Positions 47,620 through 57,134 of a stretch of DNA of 64,000 bases are shown here, in pieces; position 1 is the stretch's first letter; each line of letters begins with the position of its first letter. The stretch is from G036327475 sp036327475. GTDB lineage: Bacteria > Pseudomonadota > Gammaproteobacteria > Enterobacterales > Enterobacteriaceae. Below the pieces are notes generated by a model. That model had not been told where the DNA came from, ran no database searches, and saw nothing but the letters and a program-made list of their open reading frames with translations. The stretch lies in assembly GCF_036327475.1 (NCBI RefSeq), contig NZ_CP132913.1:806001-870000 (forward strand), given 5' to 3'. The position numbers and the translations under genes were made by a program.

Positions 47620-49980
47620 TTATTTTACCGCTTCGGACGCCACTTCAACACTGAAAGGGGCATTCTGTAGTGCCAGATTAAACACATCATCGATGCGTTG
47701 AACCGGATGAATATCCAGGTCGTTTATCACATTGGCTGGCATATCTTCCAGATCCCGCTTATTCTCGAACGGAATTAGCACGGTTTTGATACCACCGCGG
47801 TGCGCCGCCAGCAGTTTTTCCTTCAAACCGCCGATGGGCAACACCTGACCGCGAAGGGTAATCTCGCCGGTCATCGCCACATTGGCCTTGACGGGATTGC
47901 TGGTTAGGCAGGACACCAGCGCGGTACACATCGCGATCCCGGCGCTCGGGCCATCTTTGGGTGTGGCGCCTTCCGGCACGTGCACATGAATATCGCGTTT
48001 TTCATAAAAATCAGAATTGATCCCGAGCTTGTCCGCGCGCGCGCGCACCACGGTCAGCGCCGCCTGAATGGATTCCTGCATCACCTCTCCTAAGGAACCG
48101 GTATAGGTCAATTTGCCCTTGCCGGGCACGCACGCAGTCTCAATGGTCAGCAGATCGCCGCCGACCTCGGTCCACGCTAGACCTGTCACCTGGCCGATGC
48201 GGTTTTCTCCTTCTGCGCGTCCGTAATCGAAGCGCTGGACGCCGAGGAAGTCTTTCAGATTGTCGGCGCTGATGGTAATATGTTTCGTGCTTTTATTCAT
48301 CAGCAGGGTTTTCACTGCCTTGCGACATAGTTTAGAAATTTCCCGCTCCAGGCTGCGCACCCCGGCTTCGCGTGTGTAGTAGCGGATGATCCCCACCAGC
48401 GCGCTGTCTTCCACTGTCAACTCACCTTTCTTCAGGGCGTTTCGCTCAAGCTGCTTAGGCAACAGATGCTGCCTGGCAATGTTGAGTTTTTCGTCTTCAG
48501 TGTAGCCGGACAGGCGGATCACTTCCATGCGATCGAGCAGCGGCGCCGGGATATTCATCGAGTTAGAGGTGGCGACAAACATGACGTCGGAGAGATCATA
48601 GTCCACTTCCAGATAATGATCGTTGAACGCCACGTTCTGCTCGGGATCCAGTACCTCCAGCAGCACCGATGCGGGATCGCCGCGCATATCCGACGACATC
48701 TTGTCGATTTCGTCGAGCAAGAACAGCGGGTTTTTCACGCCGACCTTGGACATCTTCTGGATAAACTTGCCCGGCATGGAGCCAATATAAGTACGACGGT
48801 GTCCGCGAATTTCAGCCTCATCACGCACACCGCCCAGCGCCATGCGTACATACCGCCGGCTGGTAGCCTTGGCAATGGACTGGCCGAGAGAGGTCTTACC
48901 CACCCCGGGCGGGCCTACCAGGCACAGTATCGGACCCTTGATTTTACTGATCCGGCTCTGTACCGCCAGATATTCGAGAATACGGTCTTTTACGCGTCCA
49001 AGCCCGTAGTGATCCTTATCAAGCGTTTCTTGCGCCTTAACCAGGTCCTTTTTGACTTTGCTGCACGCATACCAGGGCACAGACAGCATCCAGTCGATAT
49101 AGCCGCGCACCACAGTCGCTTCGGCGGACATCGGCGACATCATCTTCAATTTTTGCAGTTCCGCCTCGGTCTTTTCACGGGCCTCCTGTGGCATTTTGGC
49201 CGCCTCTATCTTACGCTTCAGTGCTTCGTTTTCATCCGGCGCATCGTCCATCTCCCCCAGTTCTTTCTGAATCGCCCTCATCTGCTCATTCAGATAATAT
49301 TCGCGCTGACTCTTTTCCATCTGCTTTTTGACGCGATTGCGAATACGTTTTTCCACCTGGAGCAGGTCGATTTCTGACTCCATCATCGCCATCAGGTACT
49401 CCAGCCTCTCGGTCACATCGACCATCTCCAACACCGATTGCTTGTCGGCCAGCTTCAGCGGCATGTGAGCGGCGATGGTGTCGGCCAAACGGACGGCATC
49501 ATCGATACTGTTTAACGAGGTCAGCACTTCGGGAGGGATTTTCTTGTTCAGTTTGATATAGCCTTCAAACTGATTGATGGCAGTACGCACCAGCACTTCC
49601 TGCTCGCGCTCATCCAGTTCGGGCGCGTCAAAATAGTCCGCTTCGGCGGTGAAGTGATCGCCGCTGTCCGCCAGCTCTTTTATCCGGGCGCGTGTCAGCC
49701 CTTCCACCAGCACTTTTACCGTGCCGTCGGGCAATTTAAGCATCTGCAGAATGGACGATACCGTCCCAACTGAAAAAAGATCGTTAATACCCGGCTCGTC
49801 GGTTGACGCTTCTTTTTGAGCCACCAACATGATTTTTTTATCACTGTCCATAGCTGCTTCAAGACACCGAATAGATTTTTCCCGGCCGACAAAGAGTGGG
49901 ACGACCATGTGTGGATAGACTACCACATCGCGCAAAGGCAATACGGGAATTTCTATGCGTTCGGAATGCTCAGCATTCAT
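47620..49980 (-). CDS. lon: ATP-dependent protease La (Lon)
   Basis: Main AAA+ protease for misfolded proteins and unstable regulators. 786 residues (E. coli 784). LON N-domain with the opening IEIPVLPLRDVVVYPHMV, a coiled-coil region about residues 190-270, Walker A GPPGVGKTSL (about 356-365), Walker B FLLDEIDK, and the P-domain with catalytic Ser in DGPSAGIAMC (about 681) and Lys in KEKLLAAHRGG (about 724). Intact. The promoter ahead of it retains sigma-32 elements. Standard clpP-clpX-lon order. Confidence 0.98.
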   Translation of the reverse strand: MNAEHSERIEIPVLPLRDVVVYPHMVVPLFVGREKSIRCLEAAMDSDKKIMLVAQKEASTDEPGINDLFSVGTVSSILQMLKLPDGTVKVLVEGLTRARIKELADSGDHFTAEADYFDAPELDEREQEVLVRTAINQFEGYIKLNKKIPPEVLTSLNSIDDAVRLADTIAAHMPLKLADKQSVLEMVDVTERLEYLMAMMESEIDLLQVEKRIRNRVKKQMEKSQREYYLNEQMRAIQKELGEMDDAPDENEALKRKIEAAKMPQEAREKTEAELQKLKMMSPMSAEATVVRGYIDWMLSVPWYACSKVKKDLVKAQETLDKDHYGLGRVKDRILEYLAVQSRISKIKGPILCLVGPPGVGKTSLGQSIAKATSRRYVRMALGGVRDEAEIRGHRRTYIGSMPGKFIQKMSKVGVKNPLFLLDEIDKMSSDMRGDPASVLLEVLDPEQNVAFNDHYLEVDYDLSDVMFVATSNSMNIPAPLLDRMEVIRLSGYTEDEKLNIARQHLLPKQLERNALKKGELTVEDSALVGIIRYYTREAGVRSLEREISKLCRKAVKTLLMNKSTKHITISADNLKDFLGVQRFDYGRAEGENRIGQVTGLAWTEVGGDLLTIETACVPGKGKLTYTGSLGEVMQESIQAALTVVRARADKLGINSDFYEKRDIHVHVPEGATPKDGPSAGIAMCTALVSCLTSNPVKANVAMTGEITLRGQVLPIGGLKEKLLAAHRGGIKTVLIPFENKRDLEDMPANVINDLDIHPVQRIDDVFNLALQNAPFSVEVASEAVK

Positions 49981-50067
49981 AGAGCTCTCTCTTAGTTTAG
50001 CTTTCGCCAGGTTTGTGGGATGCGCAAAAACTCGACTTTTGCCAGTTTTAATAACTAGGTACTTGAG

Positions 50068-50096
50068 TATATGAGGTCAAATTGCTTACATTCAAC
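50068..50096 (-). promoter_or_regulatory. sigma-32 promoter of lon
   Basis: GTTGAAT (-35 side, starting 50096) and CTCATATA (50068-50075) are separated as in the E. coli lon heat-shock promoter (GTTGAA, 15 bases, CCCATATA). The -10 side differs by one base (CCC to CTC). The leader just upstream of the ATG, AACTAAGAGAGAGCTCT, is identical to E. coli. Confidence 0.65.
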
Positions 50097-50110
50097 GCCA
50101 TCCGGCAATG

Positions 50111-50132
50111 AAAACGGGGGATAAAATCCCCC
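50111..50132 (-). terminator. clpX terminator
   Basis: Leftward GGGGGATTTTATCCCCC followed by GTTTT: a stem of six G-C-rich pairs with a short T stretch, 45 bases behind the clpX stop and just ahead of the lon promoter. Confidence 0.75.
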
Positions 50133-50176
50133 AGCCTGGACGTCCTTAATCGGCGCACGCGCTGCATCATACTCCA

Positions 50177-51445
50177 TTATTCGCCGGAGGCCTGCTGCGC
50201 CTTGTGCTTACCGTAGATCAGCAACGGCTCCGATTGGCCGGCAATGACCGCTTCGTCGATCACTACCTTTTCCACACTGCCCTGGGAAGGCAGTTCGTAC
50301 ATAGTTTCCAGCAGTGCGCTCTCCACGATGGAGCGCAGGCCGCGGGCGCCGGTTTTTCGCGCCATGGCCTTTTTGGCGATGGCGGTCAACGCTTCGTCGC
50401 GGAACTCCAGCTCGACGCCTTCTAAGTTGAACAACGCCTGATACTGTTTGGTCAACGCGTTCTTCGGCTCGCGCAGAATCTGAATTAGCGCTTCTTCGCT
50501 TAACTCATTCAGCGTCGCTACGACGGGCAAGCGGCCGATGAATTCCGGGATAAGACCGAACTTAATCAGGTCTTCCGGCTCCACCTTCGCCAGCAGCTCG
50601 CCTTCGGTGGCTGAACTGCCTTTGACGGTGGCGCTAAAACCAATGCCCCGATTGGTTTCGGTGCGCTGCTCGATTACCTTATCCAGACCGGCGAAAGCGC
50701 CACCGCAGATAAACAGGATTTTCGAGGTATCCACCTGCAGGAATTCCTGCTGGGGATGCTTGCGTCCGCCCTGGGGTGGCACCGCGGCCACGGTACCTTC
50801 TATTAGCTTCAGCAGCGCCTGTTGCACCCCTTCACCGGAAACGTCTCGAGTAATAGAGGGGTTATCCGATTTACGGGAGATTTTGTCGATCTCGTCAATG
50901 TACACAATACCGCGCTGGGCCTTTTGCACGTCGTAATCGCATTTTTGCAACAGTTTCTGGATGATGTTTTCCACATCCTCACCCACATACCCGGCTTCGG
51001 TAAGGGTGGTGGCGTCCGCCATAGTGAAAGGCACAGCCAGGAAGCGTGCCAGCGTTTCCGCCAGTAGGGTCTTACCGCTGCCAGTAGGACCGATCAGTAA
51101 AATATTACTTTTGCCGAGTTCGATGCCGTTATTAGTGTCGCCATTACGTAAACGCTTATAGTGGTTGTAGACCGCCACCGCGAGCACTTTTTTGGCTTTT
51201 TCCTGACCGATGACATAATCGTCCAGGTGGTGACGAATTTCATGGGGTGTCGGCAGCACGCTACGTTCACGGTGCGGTGCGACCTCTTTTATCTCTTCGC
51301 GGATAATGTCGTTGCATAAGTCGACACATTCATCGCAGATATACACTGACGGCCCGGCGATTAATTTCCGCACTTCATGCTGGCTTTTACCGCAGAAAGA
51401 GCAATACAGCAGCTTTCCTGAACCGTCTTTGCGCTCATCTGTCAT
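50177..51445 (-). CDS. clpX: ATP-dependent unfoldase ClpX
   Basis: AAA+ partner of ClpP that recognises ssrA-tagged and other substrates. I start at 51445 (MTDERKDGSG, 422 residues, E. coli 424); an upstream ATG at 51484 gives unconserved residues. Zinc-binding domain with CSFC and CDEC (residues about 14-40), Walker A GPTGSGKTL, Walker B IVYIDEIDKI, the pore loop GYVGED and the ClpP-docking loop with IGF (RGIGFSATV). The C-terminus with sensor 2 is complete (GARGLRS). Upstream is clpP, 148 bases away. Confidence 0.98.
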   Translation of the reverse strand: MTDERKDGSGKLLYCSFCGKSQHEVRKLIAGPSVYICDECVDLCNDIIREEIKEVAPHRERSVLPTPHEIRHHLDDYVIGQEKAKKVLAVAVYNHYKRLRNGDTNNGIELGKSNILLIGPTGSGKTLLAETLARFLAVPFTMADATTLTEAGYVGEDVENIIQKLLQKCDYDVQKAQRGIVYIDEIDKISRKSDNPSITRDVSGEGVQQALLKLIEGTVAAVPPQGGRKHPQQEFLQVDTSKILFICGGAFAGLDKVIEQRTETNRGIGFSATVKGSSATEGELLAKVEPEDLIKFGLIPEFIGRLPVVATLNELSEEALIQILREPKNALTKQYQALFNLEGVELEFRDEALTAIAKKAMARKTGARGLRSIVESALLETMYELPSQGSVEKVVIDEAVIAGQSEPLLIYGKHKAQQASGE

Positions 51446-51593
51446 CAGCAAACCTCTTTCTTTCGTCTTTGTCTCGCAGGCCAATCAGGGCGGCAACGCG
51501 ACATCTGAACTCAAAACCGGTCGCCAGAAGCGCTAATGCTTCCGTACAACGCACTGCATTCACCATACCTCCAGCCGTTCCTGCTATTAGCAA

Positions 51594-52217
51594 TTACGCG
51601 CGCTGGCTCAATACGGAATCCACTAATCCGTAGTCTACCGCCTCAGGCGCGGAGAGGAAACGATCGCGTTCGGTATCACGCTCTATTACTTCAAGATGCT
51701 GGCCAGTATGTTTCGCCATCAGCTCGTTCATTCGCGTCTTGACCTTCAGGATTTCCCGCGCGTGAATTTCAATATCGGTAGCCTGGCCCTGGAATCCGCC
51801 CAGCGGCTGATGGATCATAACCCGTGAGTTGGGGAGACAGAAGCGTTTGCCTTTGGCGCCCGCAGCGAGCAGGAAAGCACCCATGGAGGCGGCCTGGCCC
51901 ATGCAGAATGTGCTGACATCTGGTTTGATAAATTGCATAGTATCATATATCGACATCCCGGCGGTAATGACCCCACCCGGCGAGTTGATGTACAGATAGA
52001 CATCTTTTCCCGGGTTTTCCGCTTCTAAAAACATCATCTGCGCGACAATCAAATTCGCCATATGGTCTTCGACCTGACCGGTCATGAAGATAATCCGTTC
52101 TTTCAACAAGCGCGAAAAGATATCGTATGAGCGCTCTCCGCGTGAAGTTTGTTCCACCACCATTGGCACCAGAGCCATATGGGGTGCAAAGTTATCTTGT
52201 TCGCCACTGTATGACAT
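51594..52217 (-). CDS. clpP: ATP-dependent Clp protease proteolytic subunit ClpP
   Basis: Serine protease that forms the tetradecameric chamber with ClpX/ClpA. 207 residues as in E. coli. The catalytic triad is visible: Ser in GQAASMGAFLL, His in MIHQPLGG, Asp near the RDTERDRFLS-AVDYGLVD region. The short propeptide MSYSGEQDNFAPHM ends before ALVPMVVEQ. A GGAG ribosome-binding site is 6 bases before the ATG. Its usual upstream neighbour tig is dead. Confidence 0.98.
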   Translation of the reverse strand: MSYSGEQDNFAPHMALVPMVVEQTSRGERSYDIFSRLLKERIIFMTGQVEDHMANLIVAQMMFLEAENPGKDVYLYINSPGGVITAGMSIYDTMQFIKPDVSTFCMGQAASMGAFLLAAGAKGKRFCLPNSRVMIHQPLGGFQGQATDIEIHAREILKVKTRMNELMAKHTGQHLEVIERDTERDRFLSAPEAVDYGLVDSVLSQRA

Positions 52218-52539
52218 TATCGTCTCCTAGAAATAAAGCTTTCGGCGTCTAGGTTTCCGATTTTACGTGAGATGTGGCGTTATCGCCACGTCCCAAGATG
52301 TCGCTGGTCCACTGGGGGTTTCGACCCCTCTATATGCCAGAGCGGCAGTTTCTCCCTTTCCTCTCTGGTTTTGGGGAGCTTTGTGTACCTTTTTAAGGTT
52401 GCAGCGGCATTATTTCAGCGCAGGCCAGCGCAGGCCGTTGCCGGATATTCGCGCGGCACACCCTCTATTTAACACTGCTTACCCGTTAAATATAGCGCTA
52501 TTTAATTTATCACCTTCAATAGTATGAAGAGCTTATACA
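52218..52539. promoter_or_regulatory. clpP upstream region
   Basis: About 320 bases with the clpP promoters. A perfect 6-bp stem inverted repeat (GTGGCG TTAT CGCCAC) lies at 52274-52289 and a short direct repeat (GCGCAGGCCA) at 52419-52437. No gene seen. Confidence 0.4.
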
Positions 52540-52570
52540 AACAAAAGCCTGCCACCGCAGGATGACAGGC
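52540..52570 (-). terminator. tig terminator (relic)
   Basis: Leftward GCCTGTCA ... TGGCAGGC stem (52547-52554 with 52563-52570) followed by TTTTGTTT. It lies behind the trigger factor relic. Confidence 0.65.
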
Positions 52571-52639
52571 CATGGGGACGACGGATGAGCCTTGGGACTG
52601 CACGCGACCCGACGACGAGGGCTGTTACGCCGCACTCGG

Positions 52640-53060
52640 CTAGTTTATCAACTCGTTGAAGCCGGTTTCTTTTTCCGTCACGTGTGCGTTGGCCAGCAGC
52701 GCTTCAACCGCCTGCTCTTCCAGCGCTATATGCGCATATTGCATATTGTCCATCAACTCTTTATTTTTGCCGTAGAACTCGATGGACCTCTTTAGGATCT
52801 CGTAGGAGGACGCCATTGCTTCAACAGCGCGTTGACACGAGCTTCGTCTGCTTTTAGTTAATGTTTGCGAATGACTTCACTCAGCAGCATACCGACCTTT
52901 GACGCGACGCTTGGCCTGTTCTTCAAACAGCTCGTGAGGCAGTTCCAGCGTCTGCTTTTCATTGCCGACGATAAGATCCGAGTGGTCTAAGAAATCAAAA
53001 CCTGTTGCCCATCCTCAGAAGCATCCAGAATACCTTTCAAAATATAAGACTCGGCATTAT
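52640..53060 (-). pseudogene. tig: trigger factor, C-terminal remnant
   Basis: Leftward pieces in changing frames: VLKGILDASEDGQQ, GNEKQTLELPHEL, FEEQAKRRVKVG, LSEVIRKH-LKADEARVNALL, then SIEFYGKNKELMDNMQ, ALEEQAVEALLANAHVTEKE and the end GFNELIN. These match the last third of trigger factor; the ribosome-binding N-domain and the isomerase domain are deleted. The ribosome-associated chaperone is lost, although DnaK may cover for it. Confidence 0.88.
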
Positions 53061-53125
53061 AGCGAGATATGGTCTATAAGTCGAGGACGGAAATTGCGCC
53101 GTGTACGCGTGCAGGAAGGAGTAAA

Positions 53126-53158
53126 GGGCCGACAGGCCACTTACCCGTCTATCGGCCC
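53126..53158 (-). terminator. bolA terminator
   Basis: Leftward GGGCCGA ... TCGGCCC (seven G-C-rich pairs) followed by TTTAC, starting three bases after the bolA stop codon. Confidence 0.6.
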
Positions 53159-53160
53159 GT

Positions 53161-53490
53161 TTACCCTGTGCCGATAGGGCTGAGCCCCGCATTCCGGCAA
53201 GCGGGTGAGGCCGGCACCGTATCCTGCAAACCTTCCCACTCTTTCACCGTATAAGTGTGCAGCGCTAGCGCATGCACAGGCCCCGCCAGTTCATCGGTCA
53301 GAACGCTGTATATTGCGCGATGGCGGCTCAGGATACGATCGTCGTTGAATCGATCGCTGACCAATACCACTTTGAAATGACTCTCAGAGTCTGCCGGGAC
53401 ATTATGGCGATAACTTTCATCTACCACTTCTAGATACAGCGGAGTGAACTCTGCTCTGATTTTTGCTTCTATTTGCTCGCGAATCATCAT
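53161..53490 (-). CDS. bolA: stress/morphology regulator BolA
   Basis: BolA-family protein, DNA-binding and partner of monothiol glutaredoxin GrxD in iron-sulfur handling. 109 residues (E. coli 105). The core LYLEVVDESYRHNVPADSES, HFKVVLVSDRFND, RHRAIYSVLTDELAGPVHAL and ALHTYTVKEWEGLQ are conserved, with the invariant His of the helix-turn-helix. GAGGAG precedes the first of two adjacent ATG codons by 5 bases, so I use 53490. The gene is intact between two pseudogenes (tig and yajG). Confidence 0.96.
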   Translation of the reverse strand: MMIREQIEAKIRAEFTPLYLEVVDESYRHNVPADSESHFKVVLVSDRFNDDRILSRHRAIYSVLTDELAGPVHALALHTYTVKEWEGLQDTVPASPACRNAGLSPIGTG

Positions 53491-53783
53491 CCCTTCTCCT
53501 CAACGCTAAGCCGAACGCTTTGCCGTCAGTTAAAATTCTAGCTTATTTCTTTAACGCCTAGCCGTTAAAGAAACAAATTTCACGCTCAATAAACAACGCC
53601 CCTTGACGCTCCCGCTCAGGGCCGTAACGAAAGTAATGTACGACCGAAAGGCGTCATCTGACGCGGTGCGGTAAAATCTCCAGTAACGTAACTTTGGCGT
53701 TATTTGGACCTTTCCCTTCCTATATGACGATACTATGATGTGGCCATTTCCCCTTCCCTATCCTGATGAGTGAGAAAGCATAT

Positions 53784-54335
53784 ATGCTAAAAATTACTGA
53801 TGCCATTGGTGGCCTTATTTGTTGCTTTCCGGCTGTGCCCGCTAGCGCCAATACGCTGTCTATTTCCCTGAAGATTCAGCTGCCGCAGCAGGATCCGTCG
53901 CGGATGGACGTCATCGTCAACATGAACGGTGACGACCAGCGGCCGGTCAGCTGTTGGCCAAGGTCAACAGCGAGCGCGATGGGTAACTCCGTCACGCGAC
54001 TGCGTTTCTTACTTTGCAGGAAGCGCTGGAGAAACAGATGACGCCTGCGGCTACATAATTGGTCCGAACAGTGCCGTCGATTTGCAGATCGTGGTCAATA
54101 AACTTTATGCCGTTACCTCCGAAGGCAACGTGCGTTATAAATATCATACTCTGGCGGGTATCTCCTGTCGCCAAGGTGAAAATGGTAACAAACAATTGAA
54201 GAGCTACCAATCGGTCTGTAACATGCAGAGCACTTTCCGCACCACCAATGACAAAACCACCAGCGCCATGGACAGTGTGCTAGCGAATGCCATCGACGAT
54301 ATGGCTATCATGCAGGTTACCCGAAAGCCGTCTAT
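53784..54335 (+). pseudogene. yajG: YajG lipoprotein pseudogene
   Basis: It opens at ATG 53784; the lipobox is lost by frameshift. Then IQLPQQDPSRMDVIVNMNGD, a frame change, DACGYIIGPNSAVDLQIVVN, KLYAVTSEGNVRYKYHTLAG and SAMDSVLANAIDDMA match YajG throughout. The gene diverges from bolA as in E. coli. At least three frameshifts. Confidence 0.87.
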
Positions 54336-54349
54336 GCCAATGACATCCG

Positions 54350-55640
54350 TTCGACTTGCCACGCTTAACCCAACGTCGTTCCCCCATTTTGCCGTGCCTC
54401 TATTTCAGTTTGCCACTGACGCTCACCCCTCACACGCTTCAGGCCTGGATAACGGTAAGCCGGGCTAGATCTAAAAACCATCGATTTTTCTCGCTAAATG
54501 GGTCAGGAGTACGCCCTCAAACTTCTCTTGTCGCCGGTAATGGATCGCTAAAGCCAGCCGCTTATAGGCCGTTGCCGCGGTTGGCTGGTGCCAAGCGATG
54601 CTAAGCGATGCTAATAGTGGGGCCGTTGGCGATGGGCGCCCTCGTCCGGCACGCAATTTAGCGTGCTTGGCAGCACTGCGATATGGGTGGCGTTCTGCTT
54701 CACCGCGCAAGATATCTTGCGACAAGACCGATCTGCTGCCAGCGGAGGAACGCGGCACCGGCGCTACATTCAGCGGAGGAACGCGGCACCGGCGCTACAT
54801 TCAGTACTGGGGTTTTATGTATGCCGGTGTTCGGTAGCCTGGAACTGTAGCTGGCCGATCACTAGCTGGACTGACAAGCCACCTGCCAGCTGAGGCCGTG
54901 TTGATGCTGGTAGGCTTGGAGCACCCTGCTGGCGCCAGAGCCGGACCAGGCGATCCCAGACAGGCCAGTCTCGAGCAGGCGGTAATGGCGCCGCTGCGCG
55001 ACTTTTGCGGTCGAGATAACGCCTGCTTATCTTGATGCTGATTGTGCTTTGGTTTTGACACTGCTCAGGGTGAAGGTGGTATGATTAATAAAAGCCTGGG
55101 CTCATGGCGACAATCATCAGCGCGCTGGCTGGCGGGCTGCTGACGCAGCGGCTGTCGCTGTTCCGCGCCCTGATGCTATTCGATCTCCTCCAGGCGCTCT
55201 CTACATGCCGGATGCTGGGTGCTAGCAGTGATCGATGAACGCCTGTGGTCGATGGCCGCGGCGGTATTTGTCGAAAACCTGTGCAGAGGCATGGGCACCC
55301 CGGCCTTCGTCGCACTACTGATGACATTGTGCAACAAACCTACTCCGCCACCCAATTCTCCCTGCTGCCAACGCTGGCCGCCGTTGGTCGGGTCTATGTG
55401 TCGGCCCTCTCACCGGCTGGTTCGTTGAACTGCATAGCTGTGCCTGGGTTTACTTGCTCTCCGCTGTCGTTTCATTTGATGCTGTGCCGCACTACGTTGA
55501 CCGCGACGCAGCAGACCGGCGTCTTCTACTATACGTCGCGGCCATTTTAGCGCCTGTTATCGCCTGGCGCCGCGCCTCTTGACGACCGGCGGCGCGCTGG
55601 CCAAGGCTGTCCGGTATGGCCTCGGCCGCGACGTTGATGA
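54350..55640 (+). pseudogene. ampG: muropeptide permease AmpG pseudogene
   Basis: Fragments ASGLPLALT-like start region, TLQAWITV, LLPAEERGTGA, LEQAVMAPLRDFCGRDNACL, the ERLWSMAAAVFVENLCRGMG, TPAFVALLMTLCNK block and LAAVGRVYVSALSPAG follow AmpG order across several frames. An exact 31-bp tandem duplication (54741-54802) breaks the gene after AEERGTGA. AmpG imports GlcNAc-anhydroMurNAc peptides for cell-wall recycling; this route is dead here. Confidence 0.9.
54741..54802. repeat. exact 31-bp tandem duplication
   Basis: The unit starting AGCGGAGGAACGCGGCACCG and ending CGCTACATTC lies at 54741-54771 and again at 54772-54802, inside ampG. Confidence 0.97.
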
Positions 55641-56187
55641 ATTGGTGTTGGGAAAATAGATGCCGCTCTGTTCTCAGTGAGTATACTCATGGGGTGTGTG
55701 CTCGATTATTGCGCGATGCAATGATCCCGGCCGCGGCTTTGCGATTAAGCCTAGTGATGCTCAGGGCCGTCGCAACAAAGAGTAACGTTCGCCGACGTCA
55801 ACGGCCGGCGTTTGGCTCATTATTACTATTTACTCTTCTCGCTAAAGGTCATTTTATATTTATGTCGCAGGAGTGACAGTTCATCACCTCTACTATTTTA
55901 GAGGGCCTGTATTGACGTATTTGCAGTTTCTTTGTTAAGGAATGATATTGATGTGTGAACGTGATGATACAGATCCTGCACCGTTATTCTTTCCGTTAGC
56001 GGAATTCTCTGACGCTTTGTCGAAATTAATATTTTGTTGTCATCCCCAAGCAGGTGTGACACGTCTGGCAGAACGCATAAACATGCTTCTGACATTAAGC
56101 TTAAGCGTGTTTACAGTACTGCAACCTTCCCGTAAAATGCCCCCACACAGGCAACGACATTAGAGCGCGTTTTATTGGGGCCGTTAG
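55641..56187. promoter_or_regulatory. ampG-cyoA intergenic region
   Basis: About 550 bases. It must hold the cyo promoter (in E. coli controlled by ArcA, Fnr and Fur). No gene is convincing: short open frames at 55942-56163 (plus) and 55898-56095 (minus) have no recognisable relatives. Confidence 0.4.
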
Positions 56188-57129
56188 ATGAGATTCAGGA
56201 AATATAATAAGTACTTAGAAATTCTGTCGCTGTTTGGCGTTGTCGCGTTAGTTAGCGGCTGCAGCGACATGGTGTTAATGAATCCCAAGGGGCAGATTGG
56301 ACTGGAGCAACGTTCATTAATACTGACCGCCCTCGGGCTGATGTTGATCGTCGTGATACCCGCTGTTGTCATGGCATTCGTCTTTGCCATCAAATACCGC
56401 GCATCCAATACCAAGGCGACGTACAGTCCCGACTGGTCCCATTCCAGTAGGGTGGAGCTGGTGGTGTGGACGGTTCCGATTCTTATCATCATCTTCCTGG
56501 CCACACTGACATGGAAGTCGACTCATGCCCTGGATCCGAGCAAACCCATTGCGTCTGACGCCAAACCTGTCACTATTCAAGTTGTCGCCATGGACTGGAA
56601 GTGGCTGTTCATTTATCCTCAGCAGGGTATCGCTACAGTAAACGAAATCGCTTTTCCGGCCAATGTCCCAGTGAAGTTCGAGATTACCTCCAATTCGGTG
56701 ATGAACTCCTTCTTTATTCCCCAGTTGGGCAGCCAGATTTACGCGATGGCAGGGATGCATGCCACCTTGCATCTCATCGCCAACGAGCCGGGGAGTTATA
56801 AGGGTCTTTCAGCGAACTTCAGCGGCCGGGGTTTCTCCGGTATGAAATTCACCGCCGTCGCCACGCCGGATCAAGCAGGCTTCGACGAGTGGGTCCAGAA
56901 AGTCAAGGCATCATCGGATACGCTTGGCACCATGGACGCTTACGAGCAGCTGGCAGCGCCGAGCGAGTATCATCCGGTCAAGTACTTCTCCAACGTTAAA
57001 CCCAGTTTGTACCAGGATGTGATCTACAAATTCATGGGCAAGGGGAAGAGGAAAGGCATTGCCGCCACCCAGGACAAAGGGATGAACATAAACATGGGTG
57101 AACATTTTCACGCGGGTACCGAGGAATAA
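56188..57129 (+). CDS. cyoA: cytochrome bo(3) ubiquinol oxidase subunit II
   Basis: First gene of the cyoABCDE operon. Lipoprotein subunit II without CuA ligands. 313 residues (E. coli 315). Signal peptide with lipobox VSGC (Cys about 28), two membrane helices (about residues 45-70 and 90-110, the latter VVWTVPILIIIFLATLTW), then the cupredoxin-like periplasmic domain with MDWKWLFIYPQQGIATVNEI, NSFFIPQLGSQIYAMAGM, and the ubiquinol-oxidase C-terminal region. Cyo reduces oxygen to water with ubiquinol and pumps protons; E. coli uses it at high oxygen. Six bases separate it from cyoB. Confidence 0.98.
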   Translation: MRFRKYNKYLEILSLFGVVALVSGCSDMVLMNPKGQIGLEQRSLILTALGLMLIVVIPAVVMAFVFAIKYRASNTKATYSPDWSHSSRVELVVWTVPILIIIFLATLTWKSTHALDPSKPIASDAKPVTIQVVAMDWKWLFIYPQQGIATVNEIAFPANVPVKFEITSNSVMNSFFIPQLGSQIYAMAGMHATLHLIANEPGSYKGLSANFSGRGFSGMKFTAVATPDQAGFDEWVQKVKASSDTLGTMDAYEQLAAPSEYHPVKYFSNVKPSLYQDVIYKFMGKGKRKGIAATQDKGMNINMGEHFHAGTEE

Positions 57130-57134
57130 TAACG

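Noticed and set aside
48466..49377. 303-codon open frame on the plus strand
   Set aside because: Antisense to lon; an artefact of codon bias in the real gene.
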